The translations under genes and the position numbers were made by a program. The notes under the pieces are model-generated. The model had not been told where the DNA came from and searched no databases. It saw only the letters and a program-made list of their open reading frames with translations. 64,000 nucleotides of DNA. Origin: Micromonospora sp. NBRC 110009. Its GTDB lineage: Bacteria; Actinomycetota; Actinomycetes; Mycobacteriales; Micromonosporaceae. Numbering within the stretch: the first letter of the stretch is position 1; each line of letters begins with the position of its first letter. This document shows, piece after piece, positions 42,788-52,377 of this stretch. Location of the stretch: NCBI RefSeq assembly GCF_030518795.1, contig NZ_CP130427.1:248001-312000 (forward strand). Direction: 5' to 3'.

Positions 42788-45349
42788 ATGCTCCGCGCGC
42801 AACCGCAGTCCGGCACCCGTCGGCCATCGGCGATGCCCCGCCAGTCGGCGCCTCCCGCCGGCCGGGCCACCCGAGGCCAACTGCACATGATCGGCAACGC
42901 CCACATCGACGCGGTGTGGTTGTGGCCGTGGCAGGAGGGTTACCAGGAGGTGCGGGCGACGTTCCGCGCCGCCCTGCAACGGATCGACGAATATCCGGAG
43001 TTCGTCTTCACCTGCGACTCGGTCGGCTACCTGGCCTGGATCGAGGAGCACGATCCCGACCTGTTCGCGGCGCTGCGGGAGCAGGTACGCGCGGGCCGGT
43101 TCGAGATCGTCGGCGGTTGGTGGGTCGAGCCGGACTGCAACATCCCCGGCGGCGAGGGATTCGTCCGCCACGGGCTGTACTCCCAGCGGTACCTGGCCGA
43201 GAAGTTCGGGCGGATGGCTTCGGTCGGCTGCAACGTCGACCCGTTCGGGCAGAACGCCGTGATCCCGCAGTTGCTGGCGAAGTCCGGCATGGACAGCTAC
43301 GTGTTCATGCGGCCGCAGCCGCAGGAGGCCGCGCTGCCCGGGCCGACGTTCTGGTGGCAGGCGGCGGACGGCTCCCGGGTGCTGGCCTACCGGATCCCGC
43401 ACGAGTACTGCAGCCCCGGGGGGCATCTGGGTGTGCACGTCGGCAAGGCGCTGGCCCAGCTGCCGCACACCACCGACCCGCTGATGTGCTTCTACGGCGT
43501 CGGCAACCACGGCGGCGGTCCGACCCGGGCGAACATCGAGAGCATCCGGGAGCTGGACGGCAGTGACCAGTTCCCGCAGATGCTCTTCTCCACGGTGCGG
43601 GCGTTCTTCGACGCGGCCCGCGCCACCGGACGGGACCTGCCCGAATTCGACGGCGAGATCCAGCCGCACGCGGTGGGCTGCTACTCCGCGCACTCCGGGA
43701 TCAAGAAGCTGATCCGGCAGACCGAACACGCGCTGCAGGCCGCCGAGAAGTGGGCCGCGGTCGCCAGCGCGACGACCGGCCTGCCGCCCGCGACCGACCA
43801 GTTCGAACACGCCTGGCGGCAGGTCCTGCTCAACCACTTCCACGACACCGCGGCCGGCACCGCACTGCCCAGCGCGTACGACGACGCGCGCGACCAGCTC
43901 GGTGAGGCGCGGTCGATCGCGGCCCGCCTGCAGAACCAGGCGATCCAGCGCATCAGCCGCCAGATCGACATCCCCGACGAGGACCAGATGACGCCGCTGG
44001 CGGTGTTCAACCCGCACCCCTGGCCGGTGCGGACCACCGTCGAGGTCGAATTCGGCAGCTTCCTCGGCAACGGCGGGATCGTGGCCGAGGACGACGCGCA
44101 GAACCGCATCCCCGTGCAGTCCGCCCGGTCCACGACGGTGACCGGCGGCCGCCGGCGGCTGGTGGTGCCGGTGGAGCTGCCGCCGCTCGGCTACCGGCTC
44201 TACCGCATGTATCCCGATCACCGCACCGCCCCCGGCGCGGCGGTGGAGCGCGACACGGTGCTGGAGAACGACCACCTGCGGGTGGTGGTCGACCCGGCGA
44301 CCGGGTGGCTGTCGAGCCTCGTGGACAAGGCCACCGACGCGGAGCTGATCAGCGGCGACGCGGCACGCTCGGGGCACGCGGTCGTGCTGAACGACCCGAC
44401 CGACACCTGGGGCCACGGCGTCATCTCCTACCGGGACGTGATCGGCGCGTTCACCCCGATGTCGGTGCGGCGGATCGAGACCGGCCCGGTCCGGCAGGTG
44501 CTCCGGGTCCGCAGCGCCTACGGCGCCTCGACGCTGACCGAGGACTTCGTGCTGGCCGCGGACGCGCGACACGTCGAGGTCAGGGTCACCATCGACTGGC
44601 ACGAACGCCTCCGGATGCTCAAGCTGCGCTTCCCCACCGGCCTGACCGACGTCACCGCGACCCACGCGGTCCCGTACGGGCACGTCGAGCGCGTCGCCGA
44701 CGGGCACGAGACGGTCAGCCACTCGTGGGTGGACGTGACCGGCACGCTGGGCGGGCGCCCGGCCGGCCTGTCGGTCCTCAACGACGCCAGGTTCGGTGTC
44801 GACGTGACCGGGGGCGACATCGGCCTCACCGCGCTGCGCAGCCCGGCCTACGCCTGGCACACCCCGCAGCCCCTGCCCGCCGCCGACGACGACTACGAGG
44901 TCATGGACCAGGGGGTGCAGCGGTTCACCTACCGGCTGCTGCCGCACGCCGGGGACTGGCGGGCCGCCGGGACCGTGCGGGCCGCGGCGGAACTGGACCA
45001 GCCGCCGGTCGCCCTGCTGGAGTCGTGCCACGACGGTCCGCTGCCCCAGCAGCGCTGCTTCGCCGCCGTGACCGACGCCGACAACGTGGTCGTCACGGTG
45101 GTCAAGCAGGCCGAGGAGCAGACCGGCGACTACGTGGTCCGGGGCTACGAGACTGCGGGTGCGGCGGCGAACGCCACCATCGACCTGCCGTTCCTCGGCC
45201 GCACGATCACCGCCGAGTTCGGCCCGCACGAGATCAAGACGTTGCTCGTCCCGCGCGACCCCGCCCGGCCCCCGGTCGAGGCCGACCTGCTGGAGCGGCC
45301 GACGGCGGCCGGGGCCGGACCCGACGAGCCGGACGGTGAGCGGGAATGA
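42788..45349 (+). CDS. Alpha-mannosidase (GH38)
   Basis: This 853-aa cytosolic enzyme hydrolyses alpha-mannosides with retention. The zinc motif HIDAVW (His39, Asp41) and the nucleophile Asp151 in CNVDPFGQ are in place, followed by HDTAAGT with further zinc ligands and the long C-terminal beta domains of GH38. Length fits. The ATG at 42788 has AAGGGA 11-13 nt upstream; an internal ATG at codon 16 is possible. No signal peptide is seen. Its stop overlaps the beta-mannosidase start (ATGA). Confidence 0.92.
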   Translation: MLRAQPQSGTRRPSAMPRQSAPPAGRATRGQLHMIGNAHIDAVWLWPWQEGYQEVRATFRAALQRIDEYPEFVFTCDSVGYLAWIEEHDPDLFAALREQVRAGRFEIVGGWWVEPDCNIPGGEGFVRHGLYSQRYLAEKFGRMASVGCNVDPFGQNAVIPQLLAKSGMDSYVFMRPQPQEAALPGPTFWWQAADGSRVLAYRIPHEYCSPGGHLGVHVGKALAQLPHTTDPLMCFYGVGNHGGGPTRANIESIRELDGSDQFPQMLFSTVRAFFDAARATGRDLPEFDGEIQPHAVGCYSAHSGIKKLIRQTEHALQAAEKWAAVASATTGLPPATDQFEHAWRQVLLNHFHDTAAGTALPSAYDDARDQLGEARSIAARLQNQAIQRISRQIDIPDEDQMTPLAVFNPHPWPVRTTVEVEFGSFLGNGGIVAEDDAQNRIPVQSARSTTVTGGRRRLVVPVELPPLGYRLYRMYPDHRTAPGAAVERDTVLENDHLRVVVDPATGWLSSLVDKATDAELISGDAARSGHAVVLNDPTDTWGHGVISYRDVIGAFTPMSVRRIETGPVRQVLRVRSAYGASTLTEDFVLAADARHVEVRVTIDWHERLRMLKLRFPTGLTDVTATHAVPYGHVERVADGHETVSHSWVDVTGTLGGRPAGLSVLNDARFGVDVTGGDIGLTALRSPAYAWHTPQPLPAADDDYEVMDQGVQRFTYRLLPHAGDWRAAGTVRAAAELDQPPVALLESCHDGPLPQQRCFAAVTDADNVVVTVVKQAEEQTGDYVVRGYETAGAAANATIDLPFLGRTITAEFGPHEIKTLLVPRDPARPPVEADLLERPTAAGAGPDEPDGERE

Positions 45350-47883
45350 CGTCGGTGACTGCCCTGACCGGGGGCTGGCGGCTGCGCGGCTTCCTCGGCG
45401 ACGACTGGCAGCTGCACCGGGCCCAGCTGCACGCCCGCGACGGCCAGGACGACGAGCGGCGGTGGATCCCTGCCCGGGTCCCCGGCAGCGTGCTCGCCGA
45501 CCTGCTCGCCGCCGGCCAGGTCCCCTCCCCCTACGTGGGCACGCAGAGCCTGCTGTCGGAGTGGGTGCCGCAGCGGACGTGGGTGTACCGGACCCGCCTG
45601 CGTACCGCCGGGCTCGCGCCCACCGAGCGGGCGTTCCTCGAATTCGACGGCATCGACTACTCGGCCGCGGTCTACCTGGACGGCGAGCGGATCGCCGTGC
45701 ACGAGGGCACGTTCGTGCCCCGCACGGTCGAGGTGACCGGGCGACTGGGCCCCGGAGAGCACACCCTCGCCGTGGTCGTCGATGCCGCGCCGGTGAGCCA
45801 GCCGCAGGTCGGCTACACCGCCCAGGTGAACGTCCACAAGGGGCGGATGGGCTACGGGTGGGACTTCTGCCCCCGGATCGTGCACCAGGGGTTGTGGGGC
45901 CCGGTCCGGCTCCGGACGACCGGACCGCTGCGGCTGGCCGACGTGTGGGCGCGACCCACGGTGACGGACACGACGGGACGCGTCACGGTGACCGTCTCGG
46001 TGGACGGCGCGGCGACCGGTGCGAGCGCGGAGTGCACGCTGCACGACCCGGCCGGCGCGACCGTCGCCAAGGCCACGGTGCCGCTGGACGGCCCGGTGAC
46101 CGAGGTCGCCCTCCAGGTCGACGCGCCGCTGCGCTGGGAGCTCAACGGCCGGGGCGACGCCCACCGGTACGCGTTGCGCGTGGCGCTGCACGACGGCGGC
46201 GGAGCACGCAGCGACGAGCACCAGCTGCGGTTGGGCTTCCGGGACGTACGCTTCAGCCGCGACGCCGACGCGCCCGCCACGGCCCTGCCCTACCGGCTGA
46301 CCGTCAACGGGCGGCCGAGCGACATCAGGGGCTGGAACTGGGTGCCCGCCGACGCCCTCTACGGCGCGGTCGACGAGGCCCGACTGCGCCACCTGCTCGG
46401 GCTCGCCCGGGACGCCGGGGTGACGATGCTGCGCGTGTGGGGCGGCGGCCTCATCGAGAGCAGCCTCTTCTACGACCTGTGCGACGAGTTCGGGATCCTG
46501 GTCTGGCAGGAGTTCGCCCAGTCCAGTTCCGGCATGCGCAGCGTGCCGAGCGAGGAGGTCAGCTTCGTGGCCCGGATGGTCGCCGAGGCCGAACAGATCG
46601 TCCCGGCCCGCCGTAACCATCCCAGCCTGGCCATCTGGTGCGGCGGCAACGAGTTGCAGCGGGCCGACGGGGTACCGCTGACCGACGCGGACTCCCCGGT
46701 GCTCGCCGCGCTGCACGACGTCGTCGCGCGCCTCGACCCGGACCGGCAGTGGCTGCCCACCTCCCCGTCGGGGCCGGTGTTCGGCAACACGCTGGACAGC
46801 GTACGGACCAGCCCGGAGCAGCACGACGTGCACGGACCCTGGGAACACCAGGGACTGTCCGACCACTACCGGCTCTACGACTCCGGCCGCGGGCTGCTGC
46901 TCAGCGAGTTCGGCGTGGAGGGCATGAGCAACGTCCGGGCGATCGAGTCCGTCGTACCGGCCCCGCAGCGCGTCCTGCCCACGGCCGGCGACCCCGTCTG
47001 GGACCACCTGGGCCGGTGGTGGAACAACGAACCGCTGGTGCGGCAGGCGTTCGGGGACGCCCTCACCGACCTCGCCGCGCTCTCCCGGGCCAGTCAGTTC
47101 CTCCAGGCGGACGGCCTGCGCTACGCCGTCGAGGCCAACCGGCGCCGACCGGAGAGCTGCGGGGTACTGCCCTGGCAGCTCAACGAGTCGTTCCCGAACG
47201 GCTGGTGCACCGCCGCCGTCGACTACTTCGGCGAGCCGAAGGCCGCCTACCACTACGTGCGTCGCGCCTACCGGCCGCTGCACGTGTGCGCCGCCCTGCC
47301 GGCGCCCCGCATCACCGACGACCAGTTCGCGGCGACCGTGTGGGCGTGGTGGGACACCGCGTCCGGGCCGGCGCGCGTCACCGCCCGGGTGGTACGCCTG
47401 GACGGGAGCCAGGTCGCCGAGGCGCACTGGGCGACCGAACTCGTCGCGGGCCGGCCCCAGCCGCTCGGCGAGATCCGGTGCTCCACGGCTGAGCTGGGCG
47501 GGACACCGTTCCTGCTGGATCTGTCCGTGCACGCCGGCACCGAGTCGCGGACCAACCGCTACCTGCTCACCGCCGGCCCCGACTTCCGGGACCTGCTCGC
47601 CCTGCCGCCGGCCGGCATCTCCACCCGGCTGCACACCAGCGGCGCGACCTGGACGCTGCGGCTGCGCCACGAGACCGGGCCGGCCGGGGTGTTCCTGCGG
47701 CTGCTCGACGCCCGCCCCGCGGCCGAGCCCGGCTGGCCGACCTGGGACGACAACGCCATCGACCTGCTGCCCGGCGAGGAGCGGGTCCTGCACGGCCGGT
47801 GGGACGGCGTGCCGTCCGAGGACCGGCGCGTCCGGCTCGACGGCTGGAACGTGCCCGCTCGACTGATCACCGAGGTCGGCTGA
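45346..47883 (+). CDS. Beta-mannosidase (GH2)
   Basis: This 845-aa protein has the beta-mannosidase layout: jelly-roll domain, Ig-like domain, (beta/alpha)8 barrel and C-terminal Ig-like domains. The acid/base Glu436 (CGGNE) and nucleophile Glu521 (LSEFGVEG) are present, and the N-terminal PGSV, GYGWDFCP and RVWGGG segments are typical of family 5 subclass mannosidases within GH2. It removes beta-linked mannose, for example Man-beta-1,4-GlcNAc. It is coupled to the alpha-mannosidase by ATGA and to the next gene by TGATG. Confidence 0.9.
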   Translation: MTSVTALTGGWRLRGFLGDDWQLHRAQLHARDGQDDERRWIPARVPGSVLADLLAAGQVPSPYVGTQSLLSEWVPQRTWVYRTRLRTAGLAPTERAFLEFDGIDYSAAVYLDGERIAVHEGTFVPRTVEVTGRLGPGEHTLAVVVDAAPVSQPQVGYTAQVNVHKGRMGYGWDFCPRIVHQGLWGPVRLRTTGPLRLADVWARPTVTDTTGRVTVTVSVDGAATGASAECTLHDPAGATVAKATVPLDGPVTEVALQVDAPLRWELNGRGDAHRYALRVALHDGGGARSDEHQLRLGFRDVRFSRDADAPATALPYRLTVNGRPSDIRGWNWVPADALYGAVDEARLRHLLGLARDAGVTMLRVWGGGLIESSLFYDLCDEFGILVWQEFAQSSSGMRSVPSEEVSFVARMVAEAEQIVPARRNHPSLAIWCGGNELQRADGVPLTDADSPVLAALHDVVARLDPDRQWLPTSPSGPVFGNTLDSVRTSPEQHDVHGPWEHQGLSDHYRLYDSGRGLLLSEFGVEGMSNVRAIESVVPAPQRVLPTAGDPVWDHLGRWWNNEPLVRQAFGDALTDLAALSRASQFLQADGLRYAVEANRRRPESCGVLPWQLNESFPNGWCTAAVDYFGEPKAAYHYVRRAYRPLHVCAALPAPRITDDQFAATVWAWWDTASGPARVTARVVRLDGSQVAEAHWATELVAGRPQPLGEIRCSTAELGGTPFLLDLSVHAGTESRTNRYLLTAGPDFRDLLALPPAGISTRLHTSGATWTLRLRHETGPAGVFLRLLDARPAAEPGWPTWDDNAIDLLPGEERVLHGRWDGVPSEDRRVRLDGWNVPARLITEVG

Positions 47884-49766
47884 TGGCGGCCACCGTGACA
47901 GACGCTCCGCTGCACATCAGCGGCCTCGACCCGAACCTGTTCGAGGTGGCGGTGCGACGGGCGGCGACGGCTTCGCCCGCCGGGGGCGTGACCGCGACCA
48001 TCACGGCCACCTACCGGGGCACGGTGCCGGTGGAGGCACGGCTGCGGGTCTCCGTCGGCCTGGCCGACGCCGACGATCCGTACTGGCTCATCCCCGGGCT
48101 CTTCTACGGCGAGAACCGCCCCGCGGACAACCATCGGCTCTATCCGCGCTTCGCCCGCACGGTCGACGAGCCCGCCGACCCCGGGCGGTACGTCTCCCCC
48201 GCCTGGAGCTTCCGCGCCGACCGCGCGGCCACGCCCGCGGTGTTCGTCTGGGGGGCGTCCGGCGGCCTGGCGCTGGCCGTCGACGAACGCAGCTCGCTGG
48301 GCCTGACCGGGATCGGTTTCGCGCACGAGGGCGACACCGCACAGCTGCACGCCGACTTCCCGTACCGGGAGGAGCCGGTCAGCTACGTCGGCAGTCGGGA
48401 ACCCGCGGCGCCGCTGGCCCAGACGCACCTGTGGCAGCCGGGCGAGCGGCACGTCGTGGAGCTGTGCCTCTACCGGCTGCCCGCCGACCGGCACGCGTAC
48501 GCGCCGGTGCTGCGGGAGCGGCACGCCCGGTCGGCGACGGAGCCGCTGCGCCCCTGGGTCGACGTGGCGGAGGCGGCGGACCTGGCCGCGTACGGCCTGC
48601 ACCGCTGGCACTTCCGCGCCGATCCGGCGGTGCTGCTGGAGACCGCGGCGTTCGACCGGGAGTTCAACGACAACGTCCGGGGCCTGGGTGACCGGGCCGC
48701 CATGCACGTCGCGTGGGTCAGCGGCATCCCGTACGCCCACGCGCTGCTGGCGCACGGGCGCCGCCGGGGAGAGGACGACCAGGTGGCGGCCGGCGCGGCG
48801 GTGATCGACCACATCTGCGCCAACCTCGCTCCGGCCGGGACGTTCTGGGGCCAGTGGACCGCGGCGACGGGTTGGGGCCAGAGCTGGACGCCGGTTCCGG
48901 GCGGCCTGCACGCCCGTACCCTCGCCGAGGCGACCCTGTTCCTGCACCGTGCCGTCCGCGCGGAGCGGGCCGCCGGCGTGGACCGCGCGGGCTGGCTGGC
49001 GGCGGTGCGGAGCAACCTCCGCGTCGCGGTCCGCAACCAGCGCGCGGACGGCAACCTGGGCAGCCTCCTGCACGCCGCGGACGGCCGGGTGCTGTCCTGG
49101 GCCGGCGCCGCCGGGCTGACCTGGGTCGCCGCGCTCGCCGAGGCGGGCGACCTCGACCCGGGCTTCCTGGCGGCCGCACGGCGGGGTGGCGACTACTACG
49201 CCCGCTTCGTCGAGGAGGAGTTCCTGCACGGCGCCCCGGAGGACGTCGACCTGGCGCCGACGTCGGAGGACGGCTACGCGGCGGTGCTGGCGTACGTGGC
49301 GCTGTGGCGGGCCACCCGCGAGCCGCGCTGGTTGGCGCTCGCCCGCCGGGCCGCGGACTGGATGCTGACCTTCCGCTACAGCTACGACGTGCACTTCGAC
49401 GGGCACACCCTGCTGGCGCAGTACGGCTTCCGCAGCCGTGGCGCCGACCAGGCCTCCCCCAGCAACCAGCACCTGCACTCGTACGGGCTGATCTGCCTCC
49501 CGGAGATGGTCGAGTTGGCCGCCGCCACCGGCGACCGGCACTACCTCGACCGCACCCGGGAGAACCTGGCCTGCTTCCGGCAGTTCATCGCCCGCGCCGA
49601 CGGCGACTTCAACGCCTACCGGGGCATGGCCAGCGAACGCTACTACCAGACCGCCTGCTTCCAGGCCAAGGGCATGCTGCTCACCCTGTCGCACGCGTGG
49701 AGCGTCGGGGTGCTGCTGCTGGGCTGCGAGGCGGCGCTGCACCTGCCGGAGGTGGACTGGCAGTGA
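47883..49766 (+). CDS. Unassigned protein with probable (alpha/alpha)6 toroid, candidate glycoside hydrolase
   Basis: This 627-aa protein of no family I recognise has a beta-rich domain of ~215 residues with DDPYWLIPGLFYGEN, then helical hairpins spaced 50-60 residues apart (LLETAAFDREFNDNVRG, GAAVIDHICANLAP, RAADWMLTFRYSYDVHF), the look of an (alpha/alpha)6 barrel. Conserved-looking acidic clusters in GQWTAATGWGQSW, LAPTSEDGY and YDVHFDG could be catalytic. It starts on the GH2 stop (TGATG) and ends in the GH1 start (GTGA), so it is an integral part of the glycan operon. No signal peptide. Assignment as a hydrolase or epimerase is inference. Confidence 0.6.
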   Translation: MAATVTDAPLHISGLDPNLFEVAVRRAATASPAGGVTATITATYRGTVPVEARLRVSVGLADADDPYWLIPGLFYGENRPADNHRLYPRFARTVDEPADPGRYVSPAWSFRADRAATPAVFVWGASGGLALAVDERSSLGLTGIGFAHEGDTAQLHADFPYREEPVSYVGSREPAAPLAQTHLWQPGERHVVELCLYRLPADRHAYAPVLRERHARSATEPLRPWVDVAEAADLAAYGLHRWHFRADPAVLLETAAFDREFNDNVRGLGDRAAMHVAWVSGIPYAHALLAHGRRRGEDDQVAAGAAVIDHICANLAPAGTFWGQWTAATGWGQSWTPVPGGLHARTLAEATLFLHRAVRAERAAGVDRAGWLAAVRSNLRVAVRNQRADGNLGSLLHAADGRVLSWAGAAGLTWVAALAEAGDLDPGFLAAARRGGDYYARFVEEEFLHGAPEDVDLAPTSEDGYAAVLAYVALWRATREPRWLALARRAADWMLTFRYSYDVHFDGHTLLAQYGFRSRGADQASPSNQHLHSYGLICLPEMVELAAATGDRHYLDRTRENLACFRQFIARADGDFNAYRGMASERYYQTACFQAKGMLLTLSHAWSVGVLLLGCEAALHLPEVDWQ

Positions 49767-51121
49767 ACACCTTCCCGGCCGGATTCCTGTGGGGCGCCGC
49801 GACCTCCGCGTACCAGGTCGAGGGCGCCGTGGACGACGACGGCCGGGCGGCGTCCATCTGGGACACCTTCACGGCCGAGCGCGGGATGGACTCCGGTGCC
49901 GACGCCTGCGACCACTACCACCGCTGGCCCGCCGACGCCGACCTGATGGCGCAGCTCAACCTGAACGCCTACCGGTTCTCGCTGGCCTGGCCGCGCATCA
50001 TCCCCGGCGGGACCGGCGCGGTGAACCGGGCCGGGCTGGCGCACTACGACCGGATGGTCGACGGTCTGCTCGACCGGGGCATCACGCCGCTGCCGACGCT
50101 GTACCACTGGGACCTGCCACAGGCGTTGCAGGAGCGCGGCGGCTGGACCGACCGCGCGACCGCCGACGCCTTCGCCGCCTACACCGACGTCTGCCTCGAC
50201 CTGCTCGGTGACCGGATCGACACCTGGCTCACGGTCAACGAGCCGTGGGTGGTGTCCGTGCTGGGCTACCGGCTCGGCCTGCACGCCCCCGGCGAGAAGG
50301 ACCTCCGCACCTCCGTCCTCGTCGGCCACCACCTGTTGTTGGCGCACGGCCTGGCGACCGGCCGGATCCGCGAGCGCCACCCCACCGCCCGGGTCGGCAT
50401 CCCGCTGAGCCTGTTTCCCAACTACCCCGCCACCGACGACCCGGCCGACGTCGCGGCGGCCTGGGCCTCCGAGGGGTACACGAACCGCTGGTTCCTCGAC
50501 CCGGTGCTGCGCGGCAACTACCCGGCCGACACGGCCGAGCTGTTCGAGCGGCTGATCGGGCCGATGGACTGGGTACGCCCGGGCGACCTCGACGTCATCG
50601 GCAACCGGCCGGACCTCATCGGGGTGAACTACTACACCCGCCGGCGGGTCACCGCCGCCGCGCAGGACGAGCTGCCCTGGCGGGTGCTGCCCCCCCAGGA
50701 GGGCGTGCCGGTCACCGACAGCGGCTGGGAGAGCGTTCCCGACGCGTTCCACGAGCTGCTGGTCCGCCTGCACCGCGACTACGGCGTGCCGGTGCTGATC
50801 ACCGAGAACGGCGGGGTGTGGAACGCCGAACCCGACGCCGACGGGCGGGTGCGGGACACCGGACGGGTGCACGCCCTGCGCGAGCACCTGCGCGCCCTGT
50901 CCCGCGCCATCGACGACGGCGCCCAGGTGCTCGGCTACCTGCACTGGTCGCTGCTGGACAACCTGGAGTGGGCCGAGGGGTACGCCCCACGCTTCGGCCT
51001 CGTCCACGTCGACCGGGCGACCCAGCGGCGCACCGTCAAGGACAGCGCCCGCTACTACGCGGCGGTCATCGCCGCCAACGCGGTCGTCGACGCGACCGAC
51101 GAGACGGAGGGACGATCGTGA
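49763..51121 (+). CDS. Beta-glycosidase (GH1)
   Basis: This 452-aa enzyme opens with the GH1 start FPAGFLWGAATSAYQVEG, and has the acid/base Glu160 (TVNEP) and nucleophile Glu348 (ITENGG). GH1 covers beta-glucosidases, beta-galactosidases and beta-mannosidases, some on 6-phospho sugars; the sequence does not decide. GTG start overlaps the previous stop; the stop overlaps the GH4 gene. Confidence 0.9.
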   Translation: MNTFPAGFLWGAATSAYQVEGAVDDDGRAASIWDTFTAERGMDSGADACDHYHRWPADADLMAQLNLNAYRFSLAWPRIIPGGTGAVNRAGLAHYDRMVDGLLDRGITPLPTLYHWDLPQALQERGGWTDRATADAFAAYTDVCLDLLGDRIDTWLTVNEPWVVSVLGYRLGLHAPGEKDLRTSVLVGHHLLLAHGLATGRIRERHPTARVGIPLSLFPNYPATDDPADVAAAWASEGYTNRWFLDPVLRGNYPADTAELFERLIGPMDWVRPGDLDVIGNRPDLIGVNYYTRRRVTAAAQDELPWRVLPPQEGVPVTDSGWESVPDAFHELLVRLHRDYGVPVLITENGGVWNAEPDADGRVRDTGRVHALREHLRALSRAIDDGAQVLGYLHWSLLDNLEWAEGYAPRFGLVHVDRATQRRTVKDSARYYAAVIAANAVVDATDETEGRS

Positions 51122-52377
51122 AACTGACGATCATCGGCGGCGGGTCGACCTACACCCCCGAGATCGTGGACGGGCTGGTGCGCCGGCGCCACCAGCTCGA
51201 CGTCTCCGAGCTCGCCCTGCACGACGTGTCGGCCGACCGCCTGGCCGTGCTCGCCGGGATGAGCCGGCGGATGCTCGCCGCCGGCGCTCACCCGGCGGTG
51301 GTCAGCACGCACACCGACATCGCGTCCGCCGCAGACGGCGCGGACGTCGTGCTGGTGCAGTTGCGCGTCGGTGGGCAGGCCGCGCGGCTGCGGGACGAGA
51401 CGCTGCCGCTGCGGTGCGACTGCCTGGGACAGGAGACCACCGGCGCCGGCGGGCTGGCCAAGGCGCTGCGCACCGTGCCGGTGATGCTTCAGGTCGCCAA
51501 GGAGGTACGGGCGGTCAACCCCACCGCCTGGCTGATCGACTTCACCAATCCGGTCGGCATCGTCACCCGGGCCCTGCTCGAGGCGGGACACGACCGGGTG
51601 GTGGGGCTGTGCAGCGCCGCGGTCGTCTTCCAGCAGCACTTCGCCAGGCTGCTCGACGTCGCCCCGGAGCGCATCACGCTCGACCACGTCGGACTCAACC
51701 ACCTGACCTGGGAGCGTCGGGTCCTGCTCGACGGGACCGACGTGCTGCCGCGGCTGCTCGCCGAGCACGGCGATCCGGTGGCCCGCGCCACCGGGCTGCC
51801 CACCGAGCTGGTGCGGCGCCTGGGCACCGTGCCCTCCTACTACCTGCACTACTACTACGCCCACGACGAGGTGGTCGCCGAGCAGCAGGCGCGCGGCGTC
51901 CGGGCCCAGGAGGTCATGGAGATCGAGCGCCAACTCCTGGCCCAGTACGCCGACGAGCGGGTGACCGGCAAGCCGGAGCTGCTCAGCCGGCGCGGCGGCG
52001 CCTACTACTCGCAGGCGGCGCTGGACCTGATGGCGTCGCTGCGCCGAGGCGACGGCCGGGTACACGTGCTCAACGTCCGCAACGGCTCGGCGCTGCCGTT
52101 CCTGCCGCCGGACGCGGTCATCGAGGTGCCGGCCACCATCACCGCGGCGGACGCCACCGCCCAGCCGGTCGAGCCGGTCGAGCCGCTGATCGCCGGCCTC
52201 GTCGCGCACGTCACCGCGTACGAGCAGCTGGCGCTGGAGGCCGCGGTGCACGGCGGTCGCGAACGGGTGTTCCGCGCCCTGCTGGCGCACCCGCTCGTCG
52301 GCCAGCACGCCGTCGCCGACCGGCTGGCCGACCTGCTGATCGCCGCGAACCGCGAGCACCTGCCCTGGGCCCGGTGA
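51118..52377 (+). CDS. NAD-dependent 6-phospho-glycosidase-like hydrolase (GH4)
   Basis: This 419-aa protein has the N-terminal Rossmann motif IIGGGSTYTPE, the DFTNPVGIVT segment and the Mn-binding pair Cys in GLCSA and His in VGLNHLTW. GH4 enzymes oxidise C3 of the sugar with NAD+ to cleave alpha- or beta-linked 6-phospho (or non-phospho) glycosides. Its stop overlaps the kinase gene by TGATG. Confidence 0.88.
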   Translation: MKLTIIGGGSTYTPEIVDGLVRRRHQLDVSELALHDVSADRLAVLAGMSRRMLAAGAHPAVVSTHTDIASAADGADVVLVQLRVGGQAARLRDETLPLRCDCLGQETTGAGGLAKALRTVPVMLQVAKEVRAVNPTAWLIDFTNPVGIVTRALLEAGHDRVVGLCSAAVVFQQHFARLLDVAPERITLDHVGLNHLTWERRVLLDGTDVLPRLLAEHGDPVARATGLPTELVRRLGTVPSYYLHYYYAHDEVVAEQQARGVRAQEVMEIERQLLAQYADERVTGKPELLSRRGGAYYSQAALDLMASLRRGDGRVHVLNVRNGSALPFLPPDAVIEVPATITAADATAQPVEPVEPLIAGLVAHVTAYEQLALEAAVHGGRERVFRALLAHPLVGQHAVADRLADLLIAANREHLPWAR

